Made by a program: the position numbers and the translations under genes | Assembly: GCF_001748365.1 (NCBI RefSeq) | Contig: NZ_BDHH01000008.1 | Coordinates: 143,057-207,056, forward strand | DNA: 64,000 bases | From: Fusibacter sp. 3D3 | GTDB lineage: Bacteria > Bacillota > Clostridia > Peptostreptococcales > Acidaminobacteraceae | Reading direction: 5' to 3' | Shown: positions 35,535 to 44,649 of the stretch, piece after piece | How positions within the stretch are numbered: the first letter of the stretch is position 1 | Layout of the letters: each line of letters begins with the position of its first letter | The notes under the pieces: model-generated | Database searches by the model: none | Told to the model about the DNA's origin: nothing | What the model saw: only the letters and a program-made list of their open reading frames with translations

Positions 35535-36626
35535 ATGAGTAAAAGAGCTATTGCATTAATAATGGTCGTTATGCTTGTGGGTATGATGTTAGCAGGATGT
35601 GCATCTAAACCGGCGGCAACAGAACCAGCTGCAGAACCAGCAGCAGAAGCAACACCAGCTGCAGAACCAGCAGCAGAACCAGCTGCAGAAGCACCAAAAA
35701 GCGATATGGTAATGGGTATGATCACAGATACAGGTGGACTTGGCGATCAATCGTTCAACGACTCTGCTTGGTTAGGTCTTGAAAATGCTGAGAAAGAATT
35801 TGGTATTACAAGACAAGTTCTTGAATCTCAAAGTGCAGATGACTATTCACCAAACTTAGTTTCATTTGCTGAAGAGCAAACAGACCTTATCTTTGGTGTG
35901 GGTTTCCTATTTGATGAATCCATGAAAGCAGCAGCAGATAAGTTTCCAGAACAAAAATTTGCGATTGTGGATTCACAAGGTTTAGGCAAATCAAATGTTG
36001 CAGAAATCGTTTTTGCTGAGAACGAAGGTTCTTTCTTAGTGGGCGTTATTGCTGGTCTTAAAACTGAAACCAATAAAGTTGGTTTTATCGGCGGTATGAA
36101 ATTCCCATTAATCGAAAAATTCGAGTACGGTTTTAGAGCTGGTGTTAAGGCTGTAAATCCGGATTGCGAAGTTATCGTGAACTATGCAGATTCATTTGAA
36201 GATGCTGCAAAAGGTAAAGAAATTGCTTTAGTTCAACATCAAGCGGGTGCAGATATTATTTTCCATGCTGCTGGCGGTGTTGGCGCTGGTTTAATCGAAG
36301 CGGCTAAAGAAGAAGGTTTCTGGGCAATTGGCGTTGACCAAGATCAATCTCATATGGCACCTGAAAGTGTATTGTGTTCTATGATCAAACGCGTTGACGT
36401 TGGCGTTTATTCAGTTGCTAAGTCTGTTGTAGATGGTAGTTTCCAAGGTGGTACATTAGTATTTGATGCTAAAAGTGGCGGCGTTGGTTACAGTGATAAA
36501 GCGGGTAACTTGACAGATGATTTAAAAGCAGCAGCTGATAAATATCTTGAAGCTATTAAAGCGGGCACATTTGTAGCGCCTTCAACAGAAGCTGAATTTA
36601 ATGCTTTTGAGGCACCAACATTATAG
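35535..36626 (+). CDS. BMP-family ABC transporter substrate-binding lipoprotein (probable nucleoside)
   Basis: The 363-residue precursor has a lipoprotein signal with lipobox LAGC|A near residue 22, an Ala/Pro/Glu-rich linker to about residue 55, then a BMP (PnrA/TmpC-like) domain. Conserved features include DTGGLGDQSFNDSAW at the start of the mature protein and GVDQDQSHMAPES near the ligand pocket. This family delivers purine nucleosides such as guanosine to an ABC importer; the next three genes encode it. The linker repeats (EPAAEA units) resemble that in PstS here. RBS GGAGGA lies 8-9 nt upstream. Confidence 0.9.
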   Translation: MSKRAIALIMVVMLVGMMLAGCASKPAATEPAAEPAAEATPAAEPAAEPAAEAPKSDMVMGMITDTGGLGDQSFNDSAWLGLENAEKEFGITRQVLESQSADDYSPNLVSFAEEQTDLIFGVGFLFDESMKAAADKFPEQKFAIVDSQGLGKSNVAEIVFAENEGSFLVGVIAGLKTETNKVGFIGGMKFPLIEKFEYGFRAGVKAVNPDCEVIVNYADSFEDAAKGKEIALVQHQAGADIIFHAAGGVGAGLIEAAKEEGFWAIGVDQDQSHMAPESVLCSMIKRVDVGVYSVAKSVVDGSFQGGTLVFDAKSGGVGYSDKAGNLTDDLKAAADKYLEAIKAGTFVAPSTEAEFNAFEAPTL

Positions 36627-36643
36627 TGGATGATTAAAGGATT

Positions 36644-36679
36644 AAGAGTCAGGTGTCCCCGACATCTGACTCTTTCTTA
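36644..36679 (+). terminator. Terminator or attenuator between bmp and its ATPase gene
   Basis: A 14-bp stem, AAGAGTCAGGTGTC (36644-36657) with GACATCTGACTCTT (36661-36674, one G-U), closes on CCC and is followed by TCTTAA. It probably lets the binding protein be made in excess of the permease. Confidence 0.75.
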
Positions 36680-36691
36680 ATATAACCCTTG

Positions 36692-36733
36692 GGGAGATGA
36701 ATCCCCACGTCTTAAAGTGGGGGTTCATCTCCC
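36692..36733 (+). repeat. Long perfect-ended hairpin, IS200/IS605-end-like
   Basis: GGGAGATGAA (36692-36701) and CCCCAC (36703-36708) pair with GTGGGG and GTTCATCTCCC (to 36733), about 17 bp in all, around GTCTTAAA. The ATCCCCACGTCTT...GTGGGG pattern resembles right-end hairpins of IS200/IS605 elements. No transposase is nearby. Confidence 0.4.
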
Positions 36734-36829
36734 TAATTCAGAGGGCGTGCAAACGGCCACTGAATACAATCTGATAGGATTGTGCAAGGGTTACGAAGGT
36801 AGCGAAGCGGACTGAGTATACGCTTTGAT
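36734..36829 (+). repeat. Leader repeat copy A (paired with copy B at 60121-60216)
   Basis: This 96-nt block recurs on the other strand at 60121-60216 with the same architecture. Both copies have an ATTCAG/CTGAAT stem (36736-36741 with 36760-36765) and a CAATCTG-TAGGATT segment. Tandem CGAAGGT(T/A)(G/A) units follow, then GACTGAGT and GCTTTGAT. It ends 35 nt before the ATPase gene start. Copy B ends 30 nt before an unrelated gene, in the same orientation relative to its gene. Confidence 0.75.
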
Positions 36830-36864
36830 CTTGCTTTTATGAACATCATTGGAGGGAATTTAAG

Positions 36865-38388
36865 ATGGCAAAAGTTGTCGAAATGAAAAACATAACAAAG
36901 GTCTTTCCTGGTGTGGTTGCAAACGACAGTGTGAATTTTGAACTCGAAAAGGGAGAAATCCATGTATTATTAGGTGAAAATGGTGCGGGTAAAACCACTT
37001 TGATGAATATTCTTTATGGCTTGTATGAGCAGACATCAGGTGAAATTTTTGTCAATGGACAACTCGCAAACATCAAAGACCCTAACATCGCAATCAAGCT
37101 TGGAATTGGGATGGTCCATCAGCATTTTATGTTGGTCGAGCCATTCACAGTTACTGAAAATATCATTTTGGGTGCAGAAACTTCTAAAGGACCTCATAAT
37201 ATCCAATTGGATATGGAAACTGCCTCAAAAAAAGTTAAAGAAATATCGGAATTATATGGATTAGCTGTTGATCCAAATGCCAAAATTGAAGACATTACCG
37301 TAGGCATGCAGCAGAGAGTAGAAATCTTGAAAACCCTTTATAGAGGGGCTGAAATTTTAATTTTAGATGAACCAACAGCAGTTTTAACACCACAGGAAAT
37401 CGAAGAACTTGGCATGATATTGCAAAAATTAGTAGGTCAAGGCAAATCGATCATCCTGATTACGCACAAACTCAAAGAGGTTATGTCGATGAGTGATCGT
37501 GTTACAGTCGTGCGCAGAGGCAAAGTAATTGAAACCCTTAAAAAAGAAAATACGAACATTGATGAACTTGCAGAACTTATGGTTGGCCGTAAAGTAAACT
37601 TAAAAGTGGATAAAGCAGATCATAAATCAGGCAAGACTGTTTTAGAAGTTCATGGCATAGAAGCAATGAATAATAGAGGCTCAAAAGCCCTTAAAGAAAT
37701 ATCTTTTGAAGTCAAAGCGGGTGAAATATTTGCGATTGCAGGTGTTGATGGTAATGGGCAAACCGAACTTGTTGAAGTGCTCACAGGCTTAAGAAAATCC
37801 ATTAAAGGCACCTTTGCGGTCAATGGCAAGGACCTTCAAAAGATGTCTAGTAAGAAAATTATTGATAGTGGCATGGCGCATATACCAGAGGACCGACACA
37901 AAAGAGGTCTAGTGCTTGAACATTCTCTTGCGGAGAATGGCTGTCTAGGCAATCATAAAGATGAACCTTTCAGTAAACATGGCATACTCAATTACGACTA
38001 TATTCATGAATACTGTAGGAACCTCATCACCGAATACGATGTTAGGACACCAAACGAGAGGGTTTCGGCAAAGGCGCTTTCGGGTGGTAATCAGCAGAAA
38101 TTCATTGTGGCTAGAGAACTGAATAGACATCCAGAACTCATTATTGCATCACAACCTACTAGAGGGGTTGACGTGGGTGCTATTGAATTCATTCACAAGA
38201 AATTAGTGGAACAACGCGATATGGGTAAAGCCGTTTTATTGGTATCTCTTGAACTCGATGAAGTCTTGGCACTTGCGGATCGCATCGGTGTTATCTATGA
38301 TGGTCAAATCGTCGGGATTGTAAGTGGTGCTACCGCTGATGAAAAAGAACTGGGTATTATGATGGCTGGTGGTAAGGTTAATAAATAG
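36865..38388 (+). CDS. Nucleoside ABC transporter ATPase (tandem, BMP/NupO-type)
   Basis: The 507-residue protein has two ATPase halves. The first has Walker A GENGAGKTTLMNIL, signature VGMQQRVEILKTL and Walker B ILILDEPTAVL. The second has VDGNGQTELVEVLTG and LSGGNQQKFIVAREL, with the degenerate second-site Walker typical of this type (YufO/NupO, RbsA-like). It energises the two permeases encoded next and works with the BMP lipoprotein upstream. GGAGGG lies 8-9 nt before the ATG. The terminator-like stem and leader repeat upstream separate its expression from the binding protein gene. Confidence 0.92.
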   Translation: MAKVVEMKNITKVFPGVVANDSVNFELEKGEIHVLLGENGAGKTTLMNILYGLYEQTSGEIFVNGQLANIKDPNIAIKLGIGMVHQHFMLVEPFTVTENIILGAETSKGPHNIQLDMETASKKVKEISELYGLAVDPNAKIEDITVGMQQRVEILKTLYRGAEILILDEPTAVLTPQEIEELGMILQKLVGQGKSIILITHKLKEVMSMSDRVTVVRRGKVIETLKKENTNIDELAELMVGRKVNLKVDKADHKSGKTVLEVHGIEAMNNRGSKALKEISFEVKAGEIFAIAGVDGNGQTELVEVLTGLRKSIKGTFAVNGKDLQKMSSKKIIDSGMAHIPEDRHKRGLVLEHSLAENGCLGNHKDEPFSKHGILNYDYIHEYCRNLITEYDVRTPNERVSAKALSGGNQQKFIVARELNRHPELIIASQPTRGVDVGAIEFIHKKLVEQRDMGKAVLLVSLELDEVLALADRIGVIYDGQIVGIVSGATADEKELGIMMAGGKVNK

Positions 38389-38433
38389 ATTGAGTCTGAT
38401 TATGGTGGTCGGACTCGAATTAGGGGTGACAAA

Positions 38434-39549
38434 ATGCAAAACAAGGAGAAAAATTTTTTACAAGTAATTATAGATAACGTTAAATTCCCGCTGCTTGCAA
38501 TTTTAGTTTCATTTATCATTGGGGCTCTGTTTATCGCATGGACGGGACATAGTCCATTGGTTGCTTATTACGAACTGTTTTCAGGAAGTCTTGGCAATTT
38601 TGGCCGTTTTGGAGAGAGCTTACTCAAGACGACGCCTTTGATCTTTACTGGGGTAGCCTTTGCATTTGCTTATAGATGTGGTCTCTTCAATATTGGCATT
38701 GAAGGTCAATACATCATGGGTGCTATTTTTACAGTGGGCGCTGGATGGATTTTTAGAGACTTACCAGGTGGCATATTGGTTGTTTTATTGTTGCTTGCAG
38801 GTACTTTGGGAGGTGCAATTTGGGCATTTATCCCTGGTATTCTAAAGGCTAAAAGAGGCGTACATGAAGTTATTGTCGCAATTATGTTGAATTATACTGC
38901 ACTTTATCTTTCAAATTATATCGTTCGAACTATTTTGAATCCATCCGTACTACTGGGCACTGAAAAAAAAGCGAGTACAATTATGCTCCCAGAACAGGGT
39001 CGGTTACTTCTACTTTCTAAAATTGTGCCAGCATTTGGCTATTCTTCTGTAAACATTGGATTTTTCATAGCGGTGATCACTGCAATTGTAATTTGGTTTG
39101 TGCTCTTCAAAACAACATTAGGTTATGAAGTGCGTTCGGTTGGGCATAATCCATATGCTTCCGAATACGGCGGCATCAGCATTGCCAAAAACATCACGCT
39201 TGCAATGGTTATTTCAGGTGCGATCGCGGGTCTTGCAGGTGCAGTAACGGTTGCAGGTCTTAGCTATAAAGTGGATCAAGCGGCGGGTATGCCTGGATAT
39301 GGATTCAGTGGTATTGCAGTTGCGCTTGTAGGTCAAAATCATCCAATAGGCATTTTAGCGAGTGCACTTTTATTTGGTGTGCTTGCAAACGGGGAACGCA
39401 AAATGCAAATGGCAGGGATCCCAAAAGAAGTTGTTGGGATTATCCAAGCGATTATTATACTCTTTATTGCAGCTGAACAAGTGGTCAAGTATCTGCCAGA
39501 CATCAAAAAGAAGTTTTCAAAAAATAAAACTCAGGAGGTGCAAAAATAA
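38434..39549 (+). CDS. Nucleoside ABC transporter permease 1
   Basis: The 371-residue protein belongs to the BPD_transp_2 family, with about ten hydrophobic helices. Motifs include CGLFNIGIEGQYIMGAI and, near the C-terminus, GFSGIAVALVGQNHPIGI. It forms half of the translocation channel. The stop overlaps the next ATG by one base. The gene follows the ATPase by 45 nt; a weak GAGTC/GACTC stem lies between. Confidence 0.9.
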   Translation: MQNKEKNFLQVIIDNVKFPLLAILVSFIIGALFIAWTGHSPLVAYYELFSGSLGNFGRFGESLLKTTPLIFTGVAFAFAYRCGLFNIGIEGQYIMGAIFTVGAGWIFRDLPGGILVVLLLLAGTLGGAIWAFIPGILKAKRGVHEVIVAIMLNYTALYLSNYIVRTILNPSVLLGTEKKASTIMLPEQGRLLLLSKIVPAFGYSSVNIGFFIAVITAIVIWFVLFKTTLGYEVRSVGHNPYASEYGGISIAKNITLAMVISGAIAGLAGAVTVAGLSYKVDQAAGMPGYGFSGIAVALVGQNHPIGILASALLFGVLANGERKMQMAGIPKEVVGIIQAIIILFIAAEQVVKYLPDIKKKFSKNKTQEVQK

Positions 39550-40478
39550 TGGTTATATTTATTGCTTTACTTGCATCTGCGTTGAGACTTGCAACGCCTC
39601 TAATCTTTTCGGCTCTTGGTGGTGTATTCACTGAGCGGTCTGGCATTACGAACATCGCCCTTGAAGGGATGATGATCATGGGCGCGTTCTTTGCCATTTT
39701 AGTGACTGAGTTTACGAACATGCCCTGGATTGGTGTACTTGCGGCAATGGCTGCTGGTATTATGACTTCGATGATTTTGGCTGTAATTGCCATACATTTA
39801 AAAGGCAATCAAGTGGTGGTCGGTACGGCGATTAACTTGTTTGCAGTCAGTATTACAGCGTTTTTATTAGAACTTGTTTGGAAGCGTTCGGGACAGACGG
39901 ATTCTGTGAAAAAAGCGTTGACAACGAATCCTTTTCATTTTTTAGAGAATATTCCTGTTATAGGCAAGTTGTTCGGTGGGATGACGCCGTTTGTCTATCT
40001 GGCATTTGTAGCAGTGGCGGTTTCTTATTATGTGCTTTATAAAACGCCGCTTGGACTGAGAATCAGAGCTGTTGGGGAACATCCGAAAGCTGCCGATACA
40101 GTGGGCATCAATGTTTATAGAATCCGATATATCTGTGTGGGCATTTCTGGCATGATGGCTGGCTTATCAGGCGCTTCTCTGTCTCTGGGTACCATTAGCT
40201 TATTTAGGGAAGGTATGACCTCTGGTAAAGGCTTTATCGCCCTTGCAGCTATGATCTTTGGTAAATGGCATCCTGTGGGCGCGATGCTTGCAAGTTTATT
40301 CTTTGGATTCTGTGAAGCACTTCAAATTCAAGCATCTACACTTGGTTTTGACTTTATACCATCAGAATTTCTGCAGATGTTGCCTTATCTAGCGACGATC
40401 ATTGTACTATCAGGCTTTATTGGCAGAGCAACTGCGCCAAAAGCGGTTGGTACAGCTTACGAGAAAGGTCACAGATAA
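39549..40478 (+). CDS. Nucleoside ABC transporter permease 2
   Basis: The 309-residue permease of the same BPD_transp_2 family carries GVFTERSGITNIALEGMMI near the N-terminus and GKGFIALAAMIFGKWHPVGA near the C-terminus. It pairs with the preceding permease. RBS GGAGGTG lies inside the end of the previous gene. A terminator follows 20 nt after the stop. Confidence 0.91.
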   Translation: MVIFIALLASALRLATPLIFSALGGVFTERSGITNIALEGMMIMGAFFAILVTEFTNMPWIGVLAAMAAGIMTSMILAVIAIHLKGNQVVVGTAINLFAVSITAFLLELVWKRSGQTDSVKKALTTNPFHFLENIPVIGKLFGGMTPFVYLAFVAVAVSYYVLYKTPLGLRIRAVGEHPKAADTVGINVYRIRYICVGISGMMAGLSGASLSLGTISLFREGMTSGKGFIALAAMIFGKWHPVGAMLASLFFGFCEALQIQASTLGFDFIPSEFLQMLPYLATIIVLSGFIGRATAPKAVGTAYEKGHR

Positions 40479-40496
40479 ATTTTAATGGAATTTAAG

Positions 40497-40552
40497 TGTT
40501 CTAAATCACACCAGTACTTTAGAGTCTAGGTGGGGTTTAGAACATTTTTTTT
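40497..40552 (+). terminator. Terminator after nucleoside transporter operon
   Basis: TGTTCTAAA pairs with TTTAGAACA around an inner CACC/GGTG stem, followed by T8. Confidence 0.85.
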
Positions 40553-40594
40553 GTCAATACTTATTGAGTAAGCATTAAACTTGTTCATTTTGTG

Positions 40595-40623
40595 TTCAAA
40601 AGTGGCAGCAAATTTGCTATAAT
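40595..40623 (+). promoter_or_regulatory. Overlapping sigma-54 (-24/-12) and SigA promoters of rpoN
   Basis: TGGCAGC-N4-TTGCT at 40603-40618 matches the sigma-54 consensus TGGCACG-N4-TTGCW, with the GG and GC pairs separated by exactly 10 nt. A SigA-like promoter, TTCAAA (40595-40600), 17 nt, TATAAT (40618-40623), overlaps it. Both are about 85 nt upstream of rpoN. Confidence 0.6.
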
Positions 40624-40707
40624 AGAGAAGTGTTTTAAAGTGAAGCGTAGAACTTGCGAAAATTGACAATTTTTCCAATGAAATAACAAAGAATGGGTGA
40701 AATTAAG

Positions 40708-42147
40708 ATGAAGATGAATTTTAATTTAAATTTAGTTCAAACACAAAAATTAATTATGACACCAGAGCTGAAACAAGCAATTGAAATTCTACAATATAAT
40801 GCACAAGAACTAAATGAATTCATTGAGGAGGAACTCCTTAACAACCCAATATTAGAGAAATTATCCAACGCAGCAACGGATCAAGACGAAATGCAACCCA
40901 TCAAAGCCGAAAATGATATAGAAGTAGATACGGATTTTGAATACGATCTTGATAAAGGCATCAAAAAAGAAATAGACTGGGAAGAAATGGTCAATTATTT
41001 TGAAGATGCTAGACCGATGGGCAATGTCAGCTATGATTTTGATCAAGAGTTTAGTTATGACAATTTTGTAGCGGATGAAGAGACCTTAAAGGATTATCTT
41101 CTAATGCAATTGCAATTTGCGAAATTAGAAAAGCGTTTCTATGTTATATGTGATTTTTTAATTGAAAGCATCAATGATAATGGTTATCTAGAAATAAATA
41201 TGGAAGAGACAGCAGCGTTTTTCGAATTATCCATGGAAGAATTAGAAACTTTAATTCGATTAATTCAATCTTTTGACCCACCTGGTGTTGGGGCAAGAGA
41301 TTTAAAAGAATGCTTGTTAATACAGATGTATCAGCAAGGCTTTGAAGATAGCATTGAAGCGCTATTGGTCAAAGATTTTATAGAAGATTTAGGGCAGAAA
41401 AGATTTGCTCAAATTGCTAAAAAAGTCAATGAAACGGTTGAACGCGTTCAGCTTGCATATGATTACATCAAATCGCTTGAGCCCAAACCGGGTCGATTAT
41501 TTGCCTCCATGAGAGATGTGAGATACATCGTGCCAGATGTGTATGTGGAAAAAGTGAAAGGCGAATATGTAATCGCAGTTAATGAGGCTGCAAATCCACG
41601 GCTGCAAATTAACGGCTTTTATAAAACGATGCTTAAAAATGTCGATAGAGATGAACTCACCAGTGATTATCTCAATAAAAACTTACAAGCTGCACTTCGA
41701 ATCATAAAAAGCATAGAGCAAAGACGCAATACCATTTATAAAGTCTGCAAGGCGATTATTGAATATCAATATGAATTCTTTGAAAAGGGATTACTCTATT
41801 TGAAACCTTTAAATCTAAAAGATATTGCAGAAGAGGTGGAAGTACATGAATCCACAGTGAGTAGAGCGGTCAGTGGCAAATACATCCAATGTCCAAACGG
41901 TCTCTTTGAGATTAAATACTTTTTTCAAAGTGGTGTTAAAGGTGCAGGCGGCGAAGGTGTCTCTTCTGAAAGTGTAAAAATTGTTATAAAAGAAATGATT
42001 GATGGCGAAAATGTGAAGAAGCCGTTAAGTGACCAGTTTTTAACAGATGAGCTCAATCGAAAAGGGATTGATATATCGAGAAGAACTGTGGCAAAATATC
42101 GAGATGAACTGAATATTCCGCCGTCTTCAAAGCGGAAAAGATTTTAA
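40708..42147 (+). CDS. rpoN: RNA polymerase sigma-54 factor
   Basis: The protein is about 479 residues. The N-terminal region I is Gln/Leu-rich (LVQTQKLIMTPELKQAIEIL); an acidic region II spans about 50-110. The core-binding domain and HTH (EVEVHESTVSRAVSGKYIQC) follow. The C-terminal RpoN box is RRTVAKYRDELNIPPSSKRK. It directs polymerase to -24/-12 promoters and needs an ATP-dependent activator, none of which is in this window. I use ATG 40708, 7 nt after GGGTGA; the ATG at 40693 overlaps that site. A sigma-54-type promoter lies just upstream. Confidence 0.93.
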   Translation: MKMNFNLNLVQTQKLIMTPELKQAIEILQYNAQELNEFIEEELLNNPILEKLSNAATDQDEMQPIKAENDIEVDTDFEYDLDKGIKKEIDWEEMVNYFEDARPMGNVSYDFDQEFSYDNFVADEETLKDYLLMQLQFAKLEKRFYVICDFLIESINDNGYLEINMEETAAFFELSMEELETLIRLIQSFDPPGVGARDLKECLLIQMYQQGFEDSIEALLVKDFIEDLGQKRFAQIAKKVNETVERVQLAYDYIKSLEPKPGRLFASMRDVRYIVPDVYVEKVKGEYVIAVNEAANPRLQINGFYKTMLKNVDRDELTSDYLNKNLQAALRIIKSIEQRRNTIYKVCKAIIEYQYEFFEKGLLYLKPLNLKDIAEEVEVHESTVSRAVSGKYIQCPNGLFEIKYFFQSGVKGAGGEGVSSESVKIVIKEMIDGENVKKPLSDQFLTDELNRKGIDISRRTVAKYRDELNIPPSSKRKRF

Positions 42148-42154
42148 CCCAACT

Positions 42155-42194
42155 AGGCCCTAGACGTTATAATGACATACTAGGGCCTGTTAAT
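42155..42194 (+). terminator. Hairpin after rpoN, probable terminator
   Basis: AGGCCCTAG (42155-42163) pairs with CTAGGGCCT (42180-42188), followed by GTTAATTG. The stem is strong but the U-tract is poor. Confidence 0.55.
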
Positions 42195-42214
42195 TGATTA
42201 ACGGAAACACCTAT

Positions 42215-42254
42215 TGGGACGCAAAAAGACCATCGGGGATGGAAAAAGTCCACT
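42215..42254 (+). promoter_or_regulatory. CggR operator-like site 1
   Basis: TGGGAC-N6-AGAC-N4-GGGGAT-N6-AGTC at 42215-42250 follows the exact spacing of the Bacillus CggR operator (CGGGAC-N6-TGTC-N4-CGGGAC-N6-TGTC). It lies about 20 bp upstream of the TTGTTT/TATAAT promoter. Confidence 0.65.
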
Positions 42255-42270
42255 TTTTTTCAAAAACCCC

Positions 42271-42298
42271 TTGTTTTTTGTTTTTAGGATGATATAAT
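42271..42298 (+). promoter_or_regulatory. Probable SigA promoter of the cggR-gap operon
   Basis: TTGTTT (42271-42276), 16 nt, TATAAT (42293-42298). This gives a leader of about 100 nt before cggR. Confidence 0.55.
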
Positions 42299-42381
42299 TA
42301 ACATGTAAGTCGGGTATAAAAAACAATTTTAAAGCGAAAAGCGGAAGCCAATTTACAAACGCATATTTTTTTTATGATGAC

Positions 42382-42421
42382 TGGGACGCAAAAAAATTAA
42401 AGAGGATGAATAACATCCCAA
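42382..42421 (+). promoter_or_regulatory. CggR operator-like site 2, over the cggR start
   Basis: TGGGACGCAAAAA at 42382-42394 repeats the first 13 bases of site 1 exactly, and GAGGAT lies 20 bp further on (42402), in the same register as GGGGAT in site 1. It covers the ribosome binding site and start codon, 167 bp downstream of site 1. Confidence 0.5.
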
Positions 42422-43491
42422 TGGTTGGTGATGAAATGGGTCAAACACAAAATTCAGATAGAGAAAAGTTAATATTTGTTCTAAAATATGCTTTTCCAGA
42501 GATGGATGAACTTCTTCCCCTTAGATTTAATCTTTTAAACACGGTGAAGTTTAATCAACCCATCGGCAGAAGAATTTTATCTTCTACAATGGGCTATACG
42601 GAACGTGTCGTCAGAAGAGAATGCGACATCTTAAAAGACAATCATCTCATAGATTATTATCCCGATGGCATGAGGATAACCAAAAAAGGTGAAGACGTGC
42701 TATCTGCATTAACGGATATATTCTATCAAGTCAATGGTATTAATGAGCTTGAGGTTGAAATTTCAGAGAAGTTGAAGATTAAAAAAGTGATTGTCGGTTC
42801 CGTTGGGCTTCATGATGATCATGTATCGCTCAATGAAATCGGTTATGAAGCAGCAAGATATCTAAGCACTTTAATTAATCCTAAAAGTATTATTGGATTA
42901 ACAGGAGGTTCTTCGATAGAAAAAGCAATTAATGGGTATAAAGCGGAATGGACGCAATTTGACCATAACGATATCATGGTTGTCCCTGCTCGGGGTGGTC
43001 TTGGCAACAAAAATGAATACCAAGCCAACACACTTGCAGAGATACTATCCAATAAACTTGGTGCAAAGTATCAGATGCTTTACACACAAGATAACTTGTC
43101 AAAGGCCACAATTGAAGAATTAAAAAATGAACCGAATATTAGACGCATCTTAGAATATATCGACAAGCTTGATGTTTTGCTCTTCGGTATTGGACGTGCA
43201 GATGTTATGGCGACACGCAGAGTACTAGATGCTGATGAAATTGAAGGCATCATTGAAAAAGGTGCTGTAGCAGAGTCATTTGGATATTACTTCAATAAAG
43301 ATGGTGAAATAGTCCACGAAATCAGTACCATTGGTATTGATTTAGATAAATTTAAAGCGCTCAAGAATGTAATAGCAGTTGCTGGAGGCATAGATAAGGC
43401 TGAATCTATAATCGCCATCAGCAAGCTCAATCCAAACTTAGTTCTTGTCACAGATGAACAGACAGCTAAGAAAATCAACGAACTTTTATAA
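42406..43491 (+). CDS. cggR: Central glycolytic genes regulator CggR (SorC family)
   Basis: The 361-residue protein has an N-terminal winged HTH region (QPIGRRILSSTMGYTERVVRRE) of the CggR type, and a SorC sugar-binding domain (about 90-350) with IIGLTGGSSIEKAI and VVPARGGLGN. In Bacillus, CggR represses gapA-pgk-tpiA-pgm-eno, and fructose-1,6-bisphosphate relieves this. The same gene order follows here. The start is not certain: AGAGG directly abuts the ATG at 42406, and in-frame ATGs exist at 42421 and 42436. Operator-like sites overlap the 5' end. Confidence 0.92.
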   Translation: MNNIPMVGDEMGQTQNSDREKLIFVLKYAFPEMDELLPLRFNLLNTVKFNQPIGRRILSSTMGYTERVVRRECDILKDNHLIDYYPDGMRITKKGEDVLSALTDIFYQVNGINELEVEISEKLKIKKVIVGSVGLHDDHVSLNEIGYEAARYLSTLINPKSIIGLTGGSSIEKAINGYKAEWTQFDHNDIMVVPARGGLGNKNEYQANTLAEILSNKLGAKYQMLYTQDNLSKATIEELKNEPNIRRILEYIDKLDVLLFGIGRADVMATRRVLDADEIEGIIEKGAVAESFGYYFNKDGEIVHEISTIGIDLDKFKALKNVIAVAGGIDKAESIIAISKLNPNLVLVTDEQTAKKINELL

Positions 43492-43511
43492 TTTTAAGGA
43501 GGACATGTTAA

Positions 43512-44570
<1,059 letters not shown>

Positions 44571-44596
44571 GAATTGATTTCGGACTATGTCTGACT

Positions 44597-44623
44597 GTGA
44601 ACCCTGACTTAGTCAGGGTTCAC
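44597..44623 (+). other. Intercistronic stem-loop between gap and pgk
   Basis: GTGAACCCTGAC (44597-44608) pairs perfectly with GTCAGGGTTCAC (44612-44623) around TTA. No U-run follows. It may stabilise or process the gap message. Confidence 0.7.
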
Positions 44624-44649
44624 TTCATGTATATATTGGAGGTTTGTAG

